This document shows positions 34,156 to 43,057 of a DNA stretch of 64,000 nucleotides, one piece after another (positions within the stretch are counted from its first letter, which is position 1; the number at the start of each line of letters is the position of its first letter). This DNA comes from Lachnospiraceae bacterium. GTDB lineage: Bacteria; Bacillota; Clostridia; Lachnospirales; Lachnospiraceae. Both the position numbers and the translations under genes were made by a program. Location: NCBI GenBank assembly GCA_021201095.1, contig JAJQFO010000096.1, positions 1 to 64,000 of the forward strand, read 5' to 3'. The notes beneath the pieces were generated by a model that saw only the letters and a list, made by a program, of their open reading frames with translations, made no database searches and was not told where the DNA came from.

Positions 34156-35287
34156 TTACTCCGCCTGCTCCAGCGACTTCCCGCCCAGAGACATCCATTT
34201 CAGATAGGCATTGATGAACGGATCCAGCGCCCCGTCCATGACTGCGTCTACATTGCCGGATTCCTCGCCGGTGCGCAGATCCTTCACCAGCTTGTAGGGC
34301 TGCATGACATAGGAGCGGATCTGGTTGCCCCAGCCGATCTCCTTGACCTCGCCGCGGATATCGGACTCTTTCTGCGCATTCTCCTGCTCGCGCAGAAGGA
34401 GCAGCTTGGTCTTTAACATCTGCATCGCCTTGTCCTTGTTCTGGAACTGGGAGCGTTCATTCTGGCAGGTCACGACAATGCCGGTCGGCAAATGCGTAAT
34501 GCGGATGGCGGAGGACGTCTTGTTGATGTGCTGGCCGCCCGCGCCGCTGGACCGATAGGTATCAATGCGCAGGTCGTCCGGATTGATTTCCACATCCACG
34601 TCCCGCTCCAGCACCGGCATGACATCGCAGCTCACAAAGGAGGTCTGCCTCTTGCCGGCGGCGTTAAACGGGGAGATACGCACCAGCCGGTGCACGCCTT
34701 TTTCGGATTTCAGATAACCGTAGGCACGGGATCCGTTGACCTGGAAGGTCACTGATTTGATACCGGCCTCCTCACCGTCCAGCAGATCCAGGACTTCCAC
34801 CTGATAGCCTTTTTTATCCGCCCAGCGCGTGTACATGCGGTAGAGCATGGATGCCCAGTCGCAGGACTCCGTGCCGCCTGCTCCGGCATGGAGCGAAACG
34901 ATCGCGCTCTCCTCGTCATACTCTCCTGAGAGTAGCGTCTTGATCCGGATATCATCTAAGGTCTGCTGAAATTCATCCAGCATCTCCTGGATCTCAGGAA
35001 TGACCGCCGGATCGTTTTCCTCATATCCCATCTCAATCAGAAGCTCAATCTCCTCATACTGGCTCTGCAGCTGCTGATAAGTGGAAACATCTTCTTTGAG
35101 GCTGGCAAGCGTCTTCATGGATTCCTGCGAGGCTTCCGGATTGTCCCAGAAATCCGGCTCCTCCATCCGGCGCTCCAGCTCCTGTATCCGCTGTTCTTTG
35201 ACAGCGAGGTTAAAGTGAATCCCTCACTTCCACTAATGGTTTGGTGTAGCTGTTTAAAATTGTTTTGAACTGGTCAAGTTCTACCAT
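34156..35287 (-). CDS. prfB: Peptide chain release factor 2 with programmed +1 frameshift
   Basis: Release factor reading UGA and UAA stops, 376 aa after frameshifting. The first 25 codons run from ATG at 35287 to CTT followed by an in-frame TAA (35212-35210); a +1 shift at CTT-TAA-C then joins the main frame (SLNLAVKEQRIQELERRM). GAGGG lies five bases upstream of the CTT as the stimulatory internal Shine-Dalgarno sequence. The codon-recognition tripeptide SPF and the catalytic GGQ (GAGGQHINKTSSAIR) are present. The track ORF starting at 35166 lacks the true N-terminus. Most RF2 shift sites use UGA; here it is UAA. It lies downstream of secA, the usual Firmicutes order. Confidence 0.93.
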
Positions 35288-35532
35288 TGTGTCACCTTCT
35301 TTCTATATATTATCGCGCGTCTCCCCGGCATCCCCCAGTTCGGACACGCTCTATGCTCTATCGGACAGATGACATTTTCGTCAGCTGTCCGCTGTGCCTG
35401 GCGGATGCGGCGCAAGCCGCAAAATTCCTTATCCGCCTATGTGTCTCCAAAACAGCAAAGCGGTACTACTAAGCTCAATCTGCGCCTGGCGGCTTGATTT
35501 TGCTAAACACCGACATTGCTTTAACGGTCCTC

Positions 35533-38106
35533 TCACGCCTTCCGGCCGCAGCACTGCTTGTACTTCTTGCCGCTGCCGCAGGGGCACGGGTCATTGGGGT
35601 AAATCTTTTCGGCCACACGCTTTTTGGGGGCGCGGACAGCGGTGTCGTCTTTGTTGGTGCCGGTTACTTTGGCCACTTCCTCGCGCTCGACCTTCTGCTC
35701 AACCTTGATGTGGTAGAGCAGGCGAACGGTATCCTGCTGAATGCCGGCGGTCATTTCGTCGAACATCTCATAAGCGCTCATCTTGTACTCCACCTTCGGG
35801 TCGCGCTGTCCATAGGCCTGCAGGCCGATGCCCTGGCGGAGCTGATCCATGTCGTCGATGTGATCCATCCATTTGCGGTCAATGACCCTGAGCAGGATGA
35901 CGCGCTCCATCTCGCGGAATTTCTCGTCGTCACCAACTTCCGCTTCTTTGGCCTCATAAAGCTTCACTGCCGCTTCGTTCAGGGAGGCCTTCAGTTTTTC
36001 CTTATCAGAAATGGACGCCACCGTTTCTTCTGTCACCGGCGGAAGGGGGATGGTCGGCAGCAGGAGTGAGTTGAGTTCATTCAGATCCCAGCTTTCCCGG
36101 TCGTTGTCGGTACAGCTTCTGTCTACAGCGCGGCTGACAATCTCGGAGGCCATCTTCAGGATATAGTCGCGCATGCTCTCGCCGTCGAGTACACGGCGGC
36201 GCTCCGCATACATAATCTCGCGCTGCTCATTGTTGACCTGATCGTATTCGAGCAGGTTTTTACGGATGCCAAAGTTGTTGCTCTCGATCTTCATCTGCGC
36301 CTTCTCAATCGCGCTGGAGAGCATCTTATGTTCGATCTGCTCGCCTTCCTTTACACCGAGAGACTTAAAGACATTCATCATTTTCTCAGAGCCGAACAGG
36401 CGCATCAGATCATCTTCCAGAGAAATATAGAATCTGGACTCGCCTGGGTCACCCTGACGGCCGGAACGGCCGCGCAGCTGATTGTCAATACGCCGGGACT
36501 CATGACGCTCGGTGCCAATGATCTTTAAGCCGCCGGCAGCGCGGGCCTCATCGTCCAGCTTGATATCCGTACCACGGCCGGCCATGTTGGTCGCGATGGT
36601 GACGGTGCCGTGGATACCGGCCTCGGCGACAATCTCTGCCTCCATCTCATGGAACTTCGCATTCAGCACCTGGTGCTTGATACCGGCGCGCTTGAGCATA
36701 TTGCTCAAAAGCTCGGATACCTCGATCGTGATCGTGCCGACCAGCACCGGCTGCCCTTTGGCGTTGGCTTCCTTGACCGCCTCAACCACCGCACGGTATT
36801 TTTCCTTCTGGGTCATATAAACCGCGTCGTCATAATCAATACGCTGCACCGGGACGTTGGTCGGAATCTCGATCACATCCATGCCATAGATGTCCCGGAA
36901 CTCCTCCTCCTCTGTCAGCGCGGTACCGGTCATGCCGGCTTTTTTCTCATATTTATTAAAGAAATTCTGGAAGGTGATCGTGGCGAGCGTCTTGCTCTCG
37001 CGCTTTACCTTCACATGCTCCTTTGCCTCGATTGCCTGATGCAGGCCGTCCGAATAGCGGCGCCCCGGCATAATACGGCCGGTGAACTCATCGACAATCA
37101 GGACCTCATCGTCCTTTACCACATAATCCTGGTCGCGGAACATCAGATAGTTTGCCCGCAGCGCCAGATCGACATTGTGCTGGATCTCCAGGTTCTCCGC
37201 GTCTGAGAAGTTGTCAATGTGGAAAAACTTCTCCACCTTCTCGATGCCCTGCTGGGTGAGCGTAACCAGCTTGTCCTTTTCATTGACGATAAAATCACCG
37301 GTCTCGGTGATCTCCTCACCCATAATCGCGGTCATCTTCGTGACCTCGCCGCTTGCCTCGCCCTTTTCCAGCTGTCTGGCCAGAATATCGCAGACCTCGT
37401 AGAGTTTGGTGGACTTGCCGCTCTGTCCGGAAATAATCAGCGGGGTACGCGCCTCATCGATCAATACCGAGTCGACCTCATCGATGATCGCATAGACCAG
37501 GCCGCGCTGTACCAGCTGCTCCTTGTAGATCACCATGTTGTCACGCAGGTAATCAAATCCGTCCTCATTATTCGTAATGTAGGTGATATCGCATTTGTAC
37601 TGCTCCCGGCGCTCGTCGTTGTTCATCGAATTGAGCACACAGCCGACCGTCAGTCCCAGAAAGCGGTGCACCGCGCCCATCCACTCAGCGTCACGGCTCG
37701 CCAGATAATCATTGACCGTGATGATATGGACGCCCTGTCCGGTCAGTGCATTTAAGTACGCCGGGCAGGTCGATACCAGCGTCTTACCTTCACCGGTACG
37801 CATCTCAGCGATACGGCCCTGATGAAGAATGATGCCGCCCATCAGCTGCACCCGGTAATGCTCCATGCCCAGCACACGCCGCGCCGCCTCACGTACGGTC
37901 GCGAACGCTTCCGGCAGCAGATCATCCAGTGTCTCGCCTTTCGCATAGCGGTCCTTGTATTCCTGCGTCTTTCCCGCAAGCTGCTCATCCGAAAGCGCCA
38001 TCATGTCCGGCCGCAGCGACTCTATCTTGTCCACCAGCGGCATGATGCGCTTCAGCTCATGCTCACTGTGTGTCCCAAACATCTTTTTTACAAAATTAAA
38101 TGCCAT
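35533..38106 (-). CDS. secA: Preprotein translocase ATPase SecA
   Basis: Motor of the Sec export pathway, 857 aa. Walker A is [11 protein letters not shown], the DEAD-like box is [20 protein letters not shown], the preprotein cross-linking domain follows, and the second helicase half has [12 protein letters not shown] and [13 protein letters not shown]. The C-terminus ends in the zinc-binding motif [13 protein letters not shown] that contacts SecB or ribosomes. It acts at the membrane with SecYEG. It has its own promoter after the rplT terminator and is followed by prfB. Confidence 0.97.
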   Translation of the reverse strand: MAFNFVKKMFGTHSEHELKRIMPLVDKIESLRPDMMALSDEQLAGKTQEYKDRYAKGETLDDLLPEAFATVREAARRVLGMEHYRVQLMGGIILHQGRIAEMRTGEGKTLVSTCPAYLNALTGQGVHIITVNDYLASRDAEWMGAVHRFLGLTVGCVLNSMNNDERREQYKCDITYITNNEDGFDYLRDNMVIYKEQLVQRGLVYAIIDEVDSVLIDEARTPLIISGQSGKSTKLYEVCDILARQLEKGEASGEVTKMTAIMGEEITETGDFIVNEKDKLVTLTQQGIEKVEKFFHIDNFSDAENLEIQHNVDLALRANYLMFRDQDYVVKDDEVLIVDEFTGRIMPGRRYSDGLHQAIEAKEHVKVKRESKTLATITFQNFFNKYEKKAGMTGTALTEEEEFRDIYGMDVIEIPTNVPVQRIDYDDAVYMTQKEKYRAVVEAVKEANAKGQPVLVGTITIEVSELLSNMLKRAGIKHQVLNAKFHEMEAEIVAEAGIHGTVTIATNMAGRGTDIKLDDEARAAGGLKIIGTERHESRRIDNQLRGRSGRQGDPGESRFYISLEDDLMRLFGSEKMMNVFKSLGVKEGEQIEHKMLSSAIEKAQMKIESNNFGIRKNLLEYDQVNNEQREIMYAERRRVLDGESMRDYILKMASEIVSRAVDRSCTDNDRESWDLNELNSLLLPTIPLPPVTEETVASISDKEKLKASLNEAAVKLYEAKEAEVGDDEKFREMERVILLRVIDRKWMDHIDDMDQLRQGIGLQAYGQRDPKVEYKMSAYEMFDEMTAGIQQDTVRLLYHIKVEQKVEREEVAKVTGTNKDDTAVRAPKKRVAEKIYPNDPCPCGSGKKYKQCCGRKA

Positions 38107-38170
38107 TGCCCCTCTCCAATCAAAAAATTTTCAAAAAGCCCGCAAGCGCGCTTTTCTTTCGCCAAGTCAC

Positions 38171-38199
38171 ACTATAACACTTTACGCAAAAAAGAGCAA
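38171..38199 (-). promoter_or_regulatory. Promoter of secA
   Basis: On the minus strand TTGCTC and TATAGT are separated by 17 bases, placed just after the rplT terminator and about 65 bases before the secA start. Confidence 0.72.
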
Positions 38200-38209
38200 G
38201 AATGTAATG

Positions 38210-38253
38210 AAAAAGCGCGTCCGGTATGCAGCCACCGCATACGCAAACGCGCT
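38210..38253 (-). terminator. Terminator of the infC-rpmI-rplT operon
   Basis: On the minus strand AGCGCGT and GTATGC pair with GCATAC and ACGCGCT to form an interrupted long stem followed by TTTTTCATT, 14 bases after the rplT stop. Confidence 0.85.
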
Positions 38254-38267
38254 CATTGCTGTGAGTC

Positions 38268-38624
38268 TCAGGCAATCTTTGTCTTCGCGAGCTCAGCCAG
38301 GGAAGCAAATCCTCCCGGATCATTCACTGCCATGTCCGCGAGAACCTTACGGTTCAGCTCAACGTTGGCAAGCTTCAGACCATACATGAATTTGCTGTAG
38401 GACAGACCGTTCAGACGGGCAGCTGCGTTGATACGTGCAATCCAAAGCTGTCTGAACTGACGCTTTTTCTGCTTTCTGCCTGCATAGGAGCTGGTCAGAG
38501 CACGCATAACGGACTGTTTCGCGATTCTATACTGCTTGGATCTGGCTCCTCTGTAGCCCTTCGCAAGCTTTAACACACGATTGTGTTTCTTTCTTCTGTT
38601 CATTCCACCTTTGATTCTGGCCAT
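38268..38624 (-). CDS. rplT: 50S ribosomal protein L20
   Basis: 118 aa, the normal length. N-terminus [23 protein letters not shown] and [20 protein letters not shown] are diagnostic. It binds 23S rRNA and in many bacteria represses its own operon by binding the mRNA leader. AGGAGG precedes the ATG. It is the last gene of infC-rpmI-rplT. Confidence 0.97.
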   Translation of the reverse strand: MARIKGGMNRRKKHNRVLKLAKGYRGARSKQYRIAKQSVMRALTSSYAGRKQKKRQFRQLWIARINAAARLNGLSYSKFMYGLKLANVELNRKVLADMAVNDPGGFASLAELAKTKIA

Positions 38625-38699
38625 TTCTTTGAACCTCCTTAATAGTAGTAAACCAATAGTAAATCACATTTGCTGTAAATGGCTTTCATCCGATCTCTA

Positions 38700-38897
38700 T
38701 CAGAGATACGGCAAAATCTTCTTCATGTTGGAAGCATTGGTCACATCCGTAATCGTTGACTTCCGAAGATTTCTCTTTCTCTTGGTCGACTTCTTGGTTA
38801 AGATATGGCTCTTGTAAGCTTTGTTTCTCTTTAAAAGGCCTGAACCGGTCTTTTTAAAACGTTTCGCAGCTGCTCTGCTGGTTTTCATTTTTGGCAT
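38700..38897 (-). CDS. rpmI: 50S ribosomal protein L35
   Basis: 65 aa, highly basic ([33 protein letters not shown]). The track ORF begins 20 codons too early; AGGAGG lies before the ATG of MPKMKTS. Middle gene of the infC operon. Confidence 0.96.
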   Translation of the reverse strand: MPKMKTSRAAAKRFKKTGSGLLKRNKAYKSHILTKKSTKRKRNLRKSTITDVTNASNMKKILPYL

Positions 38898-39063
38898 TTT
38901 ATGCTTCCTCCTTATGCTTGTCATTGATAGTGAATGGCAAAAGCTGCCGCCCACCATAGTAATCCTGTGTCTGATCCCCAGGGGCTGCCGGACCCTTCCG
39001 TGTCCGGCGGATGATCCGAGCTGCCGGAAATATCCTGTACAGAATGTGCCGACAGATCGATCC

Positions 39064-39576
39064 TTACTGAGTACGCTTCTCTGTCAGGAACAGGGTAAGC
39101 GTCCTGCCCTCCTGCTTGATCGGACGGTCTACGACGGCGACATCCGCCAGAGATTTCGCGACATCCTCAAGGATATAGCGGTTGGCCTGCATATGGGCCA
39201 TCTCTCTTCCGCGGAAACGCAGCGTCACCTTTACCTTATTCCCCTTGGCGAGGAACTTGCGGGCACTGCTCACCTTCGTATTTAAGTCGTTTTCATCAAT
39301 GTTCGGAGATAATCGAATCTCTTTGATCTCAACCGTTTTCTGTTTCTTTCTGGCCTCTTTTTCCTTGCGGGCCAGCTCATAGCGATACTTCCCGTAGTCA
39401 ATGATCTTGCACACCGGCGGCTTTGCCGTGGGAGCAATCTTCACGAGGTCAAGGTCGGCCTCTCTCGCCAGCTTCTGGGCTTCCTTTGCAGACATGATTC
39501 CAAGCTGCTCGCCGTGTTCACCGATCAGACGGACTTCCCGGTCTCTGATCTGTTCGTTAATCATTAATTCGCTAAT
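39064..39576 (-). CDS. infC: Translation initiation factor IF-3 with an AUU start codon
   Basis: 170 aa. IF-3 prevents subunit association and checks the initiation codon. Motifs [21 protein letters not shown] and [20 protein letters not shown] are typical, with the C-terminal domain ([17 protein letters not shown]). The start is assigned to ATT: GGAGG stands nine bases before ATT-AGC-GAA, while the nearest ATG (MINEQ) is 21 bases away, too far. An AUU start allows IF-3 to repress its own translation, as known for E. coli infC. It is first in infC-rpmI-rplT behind a long leader. Confidence 0.93.
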   Translation of the reverse strand: MSELMINEQIRDREVRLIGEHGEQLGIMSAKEAQKLAREADLDLVKIAPTAKPPVCKIIDYGKYRYELARKEKEARKKQKTVEIKEIRLSPNIDENDLNTKVSSARKFLAKGNKVKVTLRFRGREMAHMQANRYILEDVAKSLADVAVVDRPIKQEGRTLTLFLTEKRTQ

Positions 39577-39632
39577 GTTCGTACACCTCCACACATTGAT
39601 ATGACTGTTTGCCTGCGCCGGGCGCGGGTTAT

Positions 39633-39673
39633 GTCACAAGGATTGCCGGCGAAGCCGGAGAATCCCTTGTGAC
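39633..39673. repeat. 41-bp palindromic element, copy C, in the infC leader
   Basis: Arms GTCACAAGGATT and AATCCCTTGTGAC around CCGGCGAAGCCGG. The G/C changes relative to copies A and B are compensated on the opposite arm (CATAAGG/CCTTATG versus CACAAGG/CCTTGTG), which suggests selection for the hairpin. In the minus-strand mRNA it folds about 55 bases before the infC ribosome site. Confidence 0.78.
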
Positions 39674-39713
39674 GCGGGCAAAGCCGCTAATCTCCTTTCG
39701 CGACCGTGCGCAT

Positions 39714-39763
39714 CAAAAGAAAAAGGCGGATCACAAAGTCATCCACCTGCATACACTGATCCG
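39714..39763 (-). terminator. Putative attenuator in the infC leader
   Basis: On the minus strand CGGATCA pairs with TGATCCG across a 23-base loop, followed by CCTTTTTCTTTTG. Being downstream of the promoter and upstream of infC, it is placed to act as a premature terminator. Confidence 0.5.
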
Positions 39764-39953
39764 TCCATCCGCCGCCAGGCAACTCCGGCATACATGATCG
39801 CATACTGCAAATAAAAAATGCGAAAACACATGCTGTGAAGCCTGTCATCTGCGCCGTCCGGCAAATCAAACTATAAACCACTGGTCACAGCATTCTGTTT
39901 CCTGCGTGCCAGGGTGAGAGTGGATACTCTGCTTCCTGTTTTCAACCTATGAC

Positions 39954-39982
39954 ACTTTAGCACAGGCTTTCATATGTGTCAA
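39954..39982 (-). promoter_or_regulatory. Promoter of the infC operon
   Basis: On the minus strand a perfect TTGACA and TAAAGT are separated by 17 bases. Confidence 0.8.
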
Positions 39983-40050
39983 GAACTTTTTTTGTTTTCC
40001 GCGCGCCATTTCCCACGCACCATTTATGCGCCGTTTCTCGCCCACCTTTT

Positions 40051-41412
40051 TCACACGCCCTCGCGCGTAATGTTTTTCAGCCACTTCCTGCTTTTATAAT
40101 GATGCAGCACCCAGGGCCACTTGACGAATTCGTCCGTGCAGAGGAGAAAATAAACCCACATCGGCGGCAGCTTCAGGGCGAAGGCGGCCAGAAAACCGAG
40201 CGGCACAGCGTAGCACCACATATCGATTGTGTCGCAGATCAGGCCGAAGCGGCTGTCTCCGCCCGCCCGGAAAATACCCGCAATCAGGGTCGTATTGACC
40301 GCTGTCCCCATGATATAGTAGGTATTGATCAGCAGCATGATTTTCAGATAACCTGACGCCGTCTCTGAAAGAGACGCAAAGCGCAGAGCAAAGGGCATGA
40401 CCGCCGCCACCAGGAGGCCGCCGAAGATGCCTGCGGCCACAGTCAGGTGCATGGACCGGGAAGCGTCCCGGCCGGCGTCTTCCAGCTGGTTCGCACCGAT
40501 CTCCTTGCCGACAAAAATACCGGAGGCGCTCGCGATGCCATAGCAGAGTACCGTTCCGAAATTGCGCACCACAACGACGATCGCGTTGGCCGCTACCACG
40601 TCTGATCCCATATGCCCCATGATCACGGAGTACATGGAAAAACCCACGCTCCAGATAATATCATTTGCCAGCGCCGGGACGGACAGCCGCAGAAAATCCC
40701 GCATCAGCACACCGCCCTTCCAGAACATCGCGTCCGGGCGAAGGCGGACATTTTTTGAGGCAAAAGAAACGCAAAAGCAGGCAATCAGCTGCAGCACCCG
40801 CGAAATGGAAGTTGCAAGCGCGACGCCCTTCGCTCCCAGACGCGGCGCGCCAAACAACCCGTAGACAAAGACTGCGTTCAGGCAGACATTAATCAGGAGG
40901 GCGCCTACATTCAGCGCCGTGCTGGTTTTCACACGCTCTACGCTGCGCAGAGTGGAGAGATACACTTCCGAAAATCCCCAGCAGAGGTAGCTGACGCTAA
41001 TCACGCGCAGATAGGACATGCCAATCTCTATCAGCTCCTGATCAGAGGTAAACAGCGTCATCATCTGCCTGGGAAAAAATACTGCCGACAGAGCAAACAG
41101 CAGCGAAATCCCCACTGCGAAGCGCAGGGCGATTCCTTCTACTTTTTCGATAGCCTTCAGATTTCCTTTTCCCCAGTATTGGGCACAGAGCATCGTCGCC
41201 CCGGTGCCGAGTCCATAATAAACCATATACAGAATGTTGGAATACTGCACGGCCAGAGATACAGCAGAGACTGAAGACTGTCCCACCGAATTCAGCATGA
41301 TCACGTCTGTGGAGCTGATCGCCGCGCTGAACAGATTCTGTATCACAATCGGAAGAGCCAGCCGCAAAATCTGCGCGTATGACTCTCTTCCTGTTTTTAC
41401 TTTTGTTTTCAA
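40051..41412 (-). CDS. MATE family efflux transporter
   Basis: Twelve-helix inner-membrane antiporter, 453 aa. The repeated halves are visible (LRLALPIVIQNLFSAAISSTDVIMLNSVG at the start; LRLSVPALANDIIWSVGFSMYSVIMGHMG at residue ~225). MATE proteins export cationic drugs or metabolites using Na+ or H+ gradients. The ATG overlaps the stop of the upstream 149-aa gene in an ATGA arrangement, so the two are translationally coupled. Substrate unknown. Confidence 0.93.
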   Translation of the reverse strand: MKTKVKTGRESYAQILRLALPIVIQNLFSAAISSTDVIMLNSVGQSSVSAVSLAVQYSNILYMVYYGLGTGATMLCAQYWGKGNLKAIEKVEGIALRFAVGISLLFALSAVFFPRQMMTLFTSDQELIEIGMSYLRVISVSYLCWGFSEVYLSTLRSVERVKTSTALNVGALLINVCLNAVFVYGLFGAPRLGAKGVALATSISRVLQLIACFCVSFASKNVRLRPDAMFWKGGVLMRDFLRLSVPALANDIIWSVGFSMYSVIMGHMGSDVVAANAIVVVVRNFGTVLCYGIASASGIFVGKEIGANQLEDAGRDASRSMHLTVAAGIFGGLLVAAVMPFALRFASLSETASGYLKIMLLINTYYIMGTAVNTTLIAGIFRAGGDSRFGLICDTIDMWCYAVPLGFLAAFALKLPPMWVYFLLCTDEFVKWPWVLHHYKSRKWLKNITREGV

Positions 41413-41858
41413 AACTCACCTCTCCCCAGCAGCTGGTCCTCCCATCGCTGCAGATTCCCAAGAATCTCCAGCACACGCGCATGCGCCATATCCACCTGGC
41501 GGATCGCGTCGTTGATCCGCGACTGCACCAGCCAGTCGGCGACCATGCCGTCAAAAAACAGATCCGCAAAGCTCAGAAAAGAGCCGACCTCTACATTAAT
41601 ATTCATCGGGATGTCGATATCCCGCAGCTCTTTTTTTAATACCTGCAGATAATACTTCGCGTCCTCGATCTGGCGCTGCGCCTTATCCATACGCCCATGC
41701 TTGAGCATGGTGGTCACCATCCCGCCGCCAAATAAATCCAGAAGCCCCCAGTTTTTAGCTCCTTTTAACTCTCTCTGTGCATTTTCCAGACTGTCCAGGG
41801 CGCGGTTCGCAGCCGTAATCGCCTCGCGGATCTCCTTCAGTGTGTCCTGATTCGTCAT
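41409..41858 (-). CDS. Helical protein of unknown function coupled to a MATE gene
   Basis: 149 aa, not recognised. It is mostly alpha-helical with a coiled-coil-like N-terminus (EIREAITAANRALDSLENAQREL) and two matching segments, LLDLFGGGMVTTMLKHGRMDKAQRQIEDAK and FADLFFDGMVADWLVQSRINDAIRQVDMA, which look like an internal duplication of about 60 residues. AGGAGG lies nine bases before the ATG. The 4-base overlap with the MATE gene suggests a shared function or simple coupling. No signal peptide or membrane helix is apparent. Confidence 0.75.
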   Translation of the reverse strand: MTNQDTLKEIREAITAANRALDSLENAQRELKGAKNWGLLDLFGGGMVTTMLKHGRMDKAQRQIEDAKYYLQVLKKELRDIDIPMNINVEVGSFLSFADLFFDGMVADWLVQSRINDAIRQVDMAHARVLEILGNLQRWEDQLLGRGEF

Positions 41859-41914
41859 GGATATGGTCCTCCTGCTATCATAAATTCGATGCTGCCAGGC
41901 TGAGCATCAGCTGC

Positions 41915-42241
41915 CTACGCATTTCTCTCTATGGATTTCTGTGTGTCAAATCCATCCGGGTAACGCCTTTTCAGTTTATCAATATTTGCCTGCAGTACCG
42001 TCTCCAGGGGCAGATCCAGCGCTGTCGCCGCCTCCGCCAGATACCAGGCAATGTCGCCCAGCTCGTCTGCCAGATGAGCTGCATCCAGCTCATGCCCCTG
42101 CGCGAGCCACTTTTTCACAATGTCAATCGCCTCACCGGACTCCCCGCACAGCCCCATCACGCTGTTGATCAGGACATCCCTGCGGTCAAGCTCCGGGTTC
42201 AGCGTCGTCATCGCCAGCTTCTGGTATTCATTGATCGTCAT
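41915..42241 (-). CDS. MazG-like nucleotide pyrophosphohydrolase
   Basis: 108 aa, single-domain all-alpha NTP pyrophosphatase. The metal-binding pattern is visible as GLCGESGEAIDIVKKW and LADELGDIAWYLAEAATAL (ExxE and ExxD). Such enzymes remove non-canonical or excess nucleoside triphosphates. AAAGGA lies seven bases upstream of the ATG. It is a separate small gene between the thioesterase and the MATE pair. Confidence 0.88.
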   Translation of the reverse strand: MTINEYQKLAMTTLNPELDRRDVLINSVMGLCGESGEAIDIVKKWLAQGHELDAAHLADELGDIAWYLAEAATALDLPLETVLQANIDKLKRRYPDGFDTQKSIERNA

Positions 42242-42435
42242 AAATCTGTCCTTTCCGTATCTTATACAAATGGCGCCGCCACAAACGCCATCTTTTCACG
42301 AATGATTGGAACGCTCCACACTATGCATCTTCGCTGCAGCAGTGTCAGGCAAAGTTTTTCCCAAATCCATGCCGCGTTCCGCTTCGATCGAAATCGGCAC
42401 CCATGGGTTTTCAGCAGGCTCCGCCGGAAATCCTG

Positions 42436-43008
42436 TCAGACAAACTCCGTCGGGAACTTGCATAGTGTTTCATAAATTTTCGGATATTTGCGTTTTAAAG
42501 AAATCAGCCTTCCATCCTTCCCCAGGAAGCAATGACCGGTCATCCCTGTACAGCAGACCGCGTCATCCTCTGCCCGCCGTACTTCATAGCGGAGTGTCAG
42601 ACGGATGCCGTCAAATTTTTCTATCGCCGCGTGGATTTTTACCGTCTCACCAAAGCGAACGCTGATTTTGATTTTTGCTTCAATCGACAGCACCGGACTC
42701 ATGATGCCGGCTGCCTCCAGCCTGTCATAGCCATATCCGATCTCGTCCAGCACGTGTACCCTGCATTCCTCAAACCAGCGGATGAAATTGGAATGATGCA
42801 CCACTTGCATCTGATCCGTCTCATAGTACTGAACCTTGTGAATCCATGGAGTGATTGTGACGGCAGCTGCAGCCGCATCTGCAGGATCAGCCAGAGCAGG
42901 CGCCTCATTGGCAATCTTCTCTGCAGCTGCGGGCGCAGCTGTTTTTATGTCTTCCACTTTATCAATGCCAGCATTTCCTTCTATTTTTGTAGTTTTCTCC
43001 ATAATCAT
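42436..43008 (-). CDS. Hotdog-fold acyl-CoA thioesterase with Ala-rich N-terminal extension
   Basis: 190 aa. From about residue 55 it is a YbgC/4-hydroxybenzoyl-CoA-like thioesterase (HKVQYYETDQMQVVHHSNFIRWFEECR, with the catalytic Asp in YETDQM). These enzymes cleave small acyl-CoA esters. The N-terminal ~50 residues (TAAPAAAEKIANEAPALADPADAAAAAV) are low-complexity and absent from usual members, which are ~135-140 aa. AAGGA precedes the first ATG, so the extension is likely translated. Substrate unknown. Confidence 0.85.
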   Translation of the reverse strand: MIMEKTTKIEGNAGIDKVEDIKTAAPAAAEKIANEAPALADPADAAAAAVTITPWIHKVQYYETDQMQVVHHSNFIRWFEECRVHVLDEIGYGYDRLEAAGIMSPVLSIEAKIKISVRFGETVKIHAAIEKFDGIRLTLRYEVRRAEDDAVCCTGMTGHCFLGKDGRLISLKRKYPKIYETLCKFPTEFV

Positions 43009-43057
43009 ACATAATCCTTACTGCTAAAAGTATTTGTATAAGGTCTAAAGCCCTCAC

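Larger units (their letters stand above)
39577..40050 (-). other. infC leader region
   Basis: About 380 bases of leader lie between the promoter at 39954-39982 and the infC start. It contains a terminator-like hairpin with a U tract (39714-39763), then the 41-bp palindromic element (39633-39673), then the ribosome site. The layout resembles leaders of this operon in Firmicutes that respond to L20, but I could not derive the pseudoknot by eye. No gene is supported. Confidence 0.5.
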
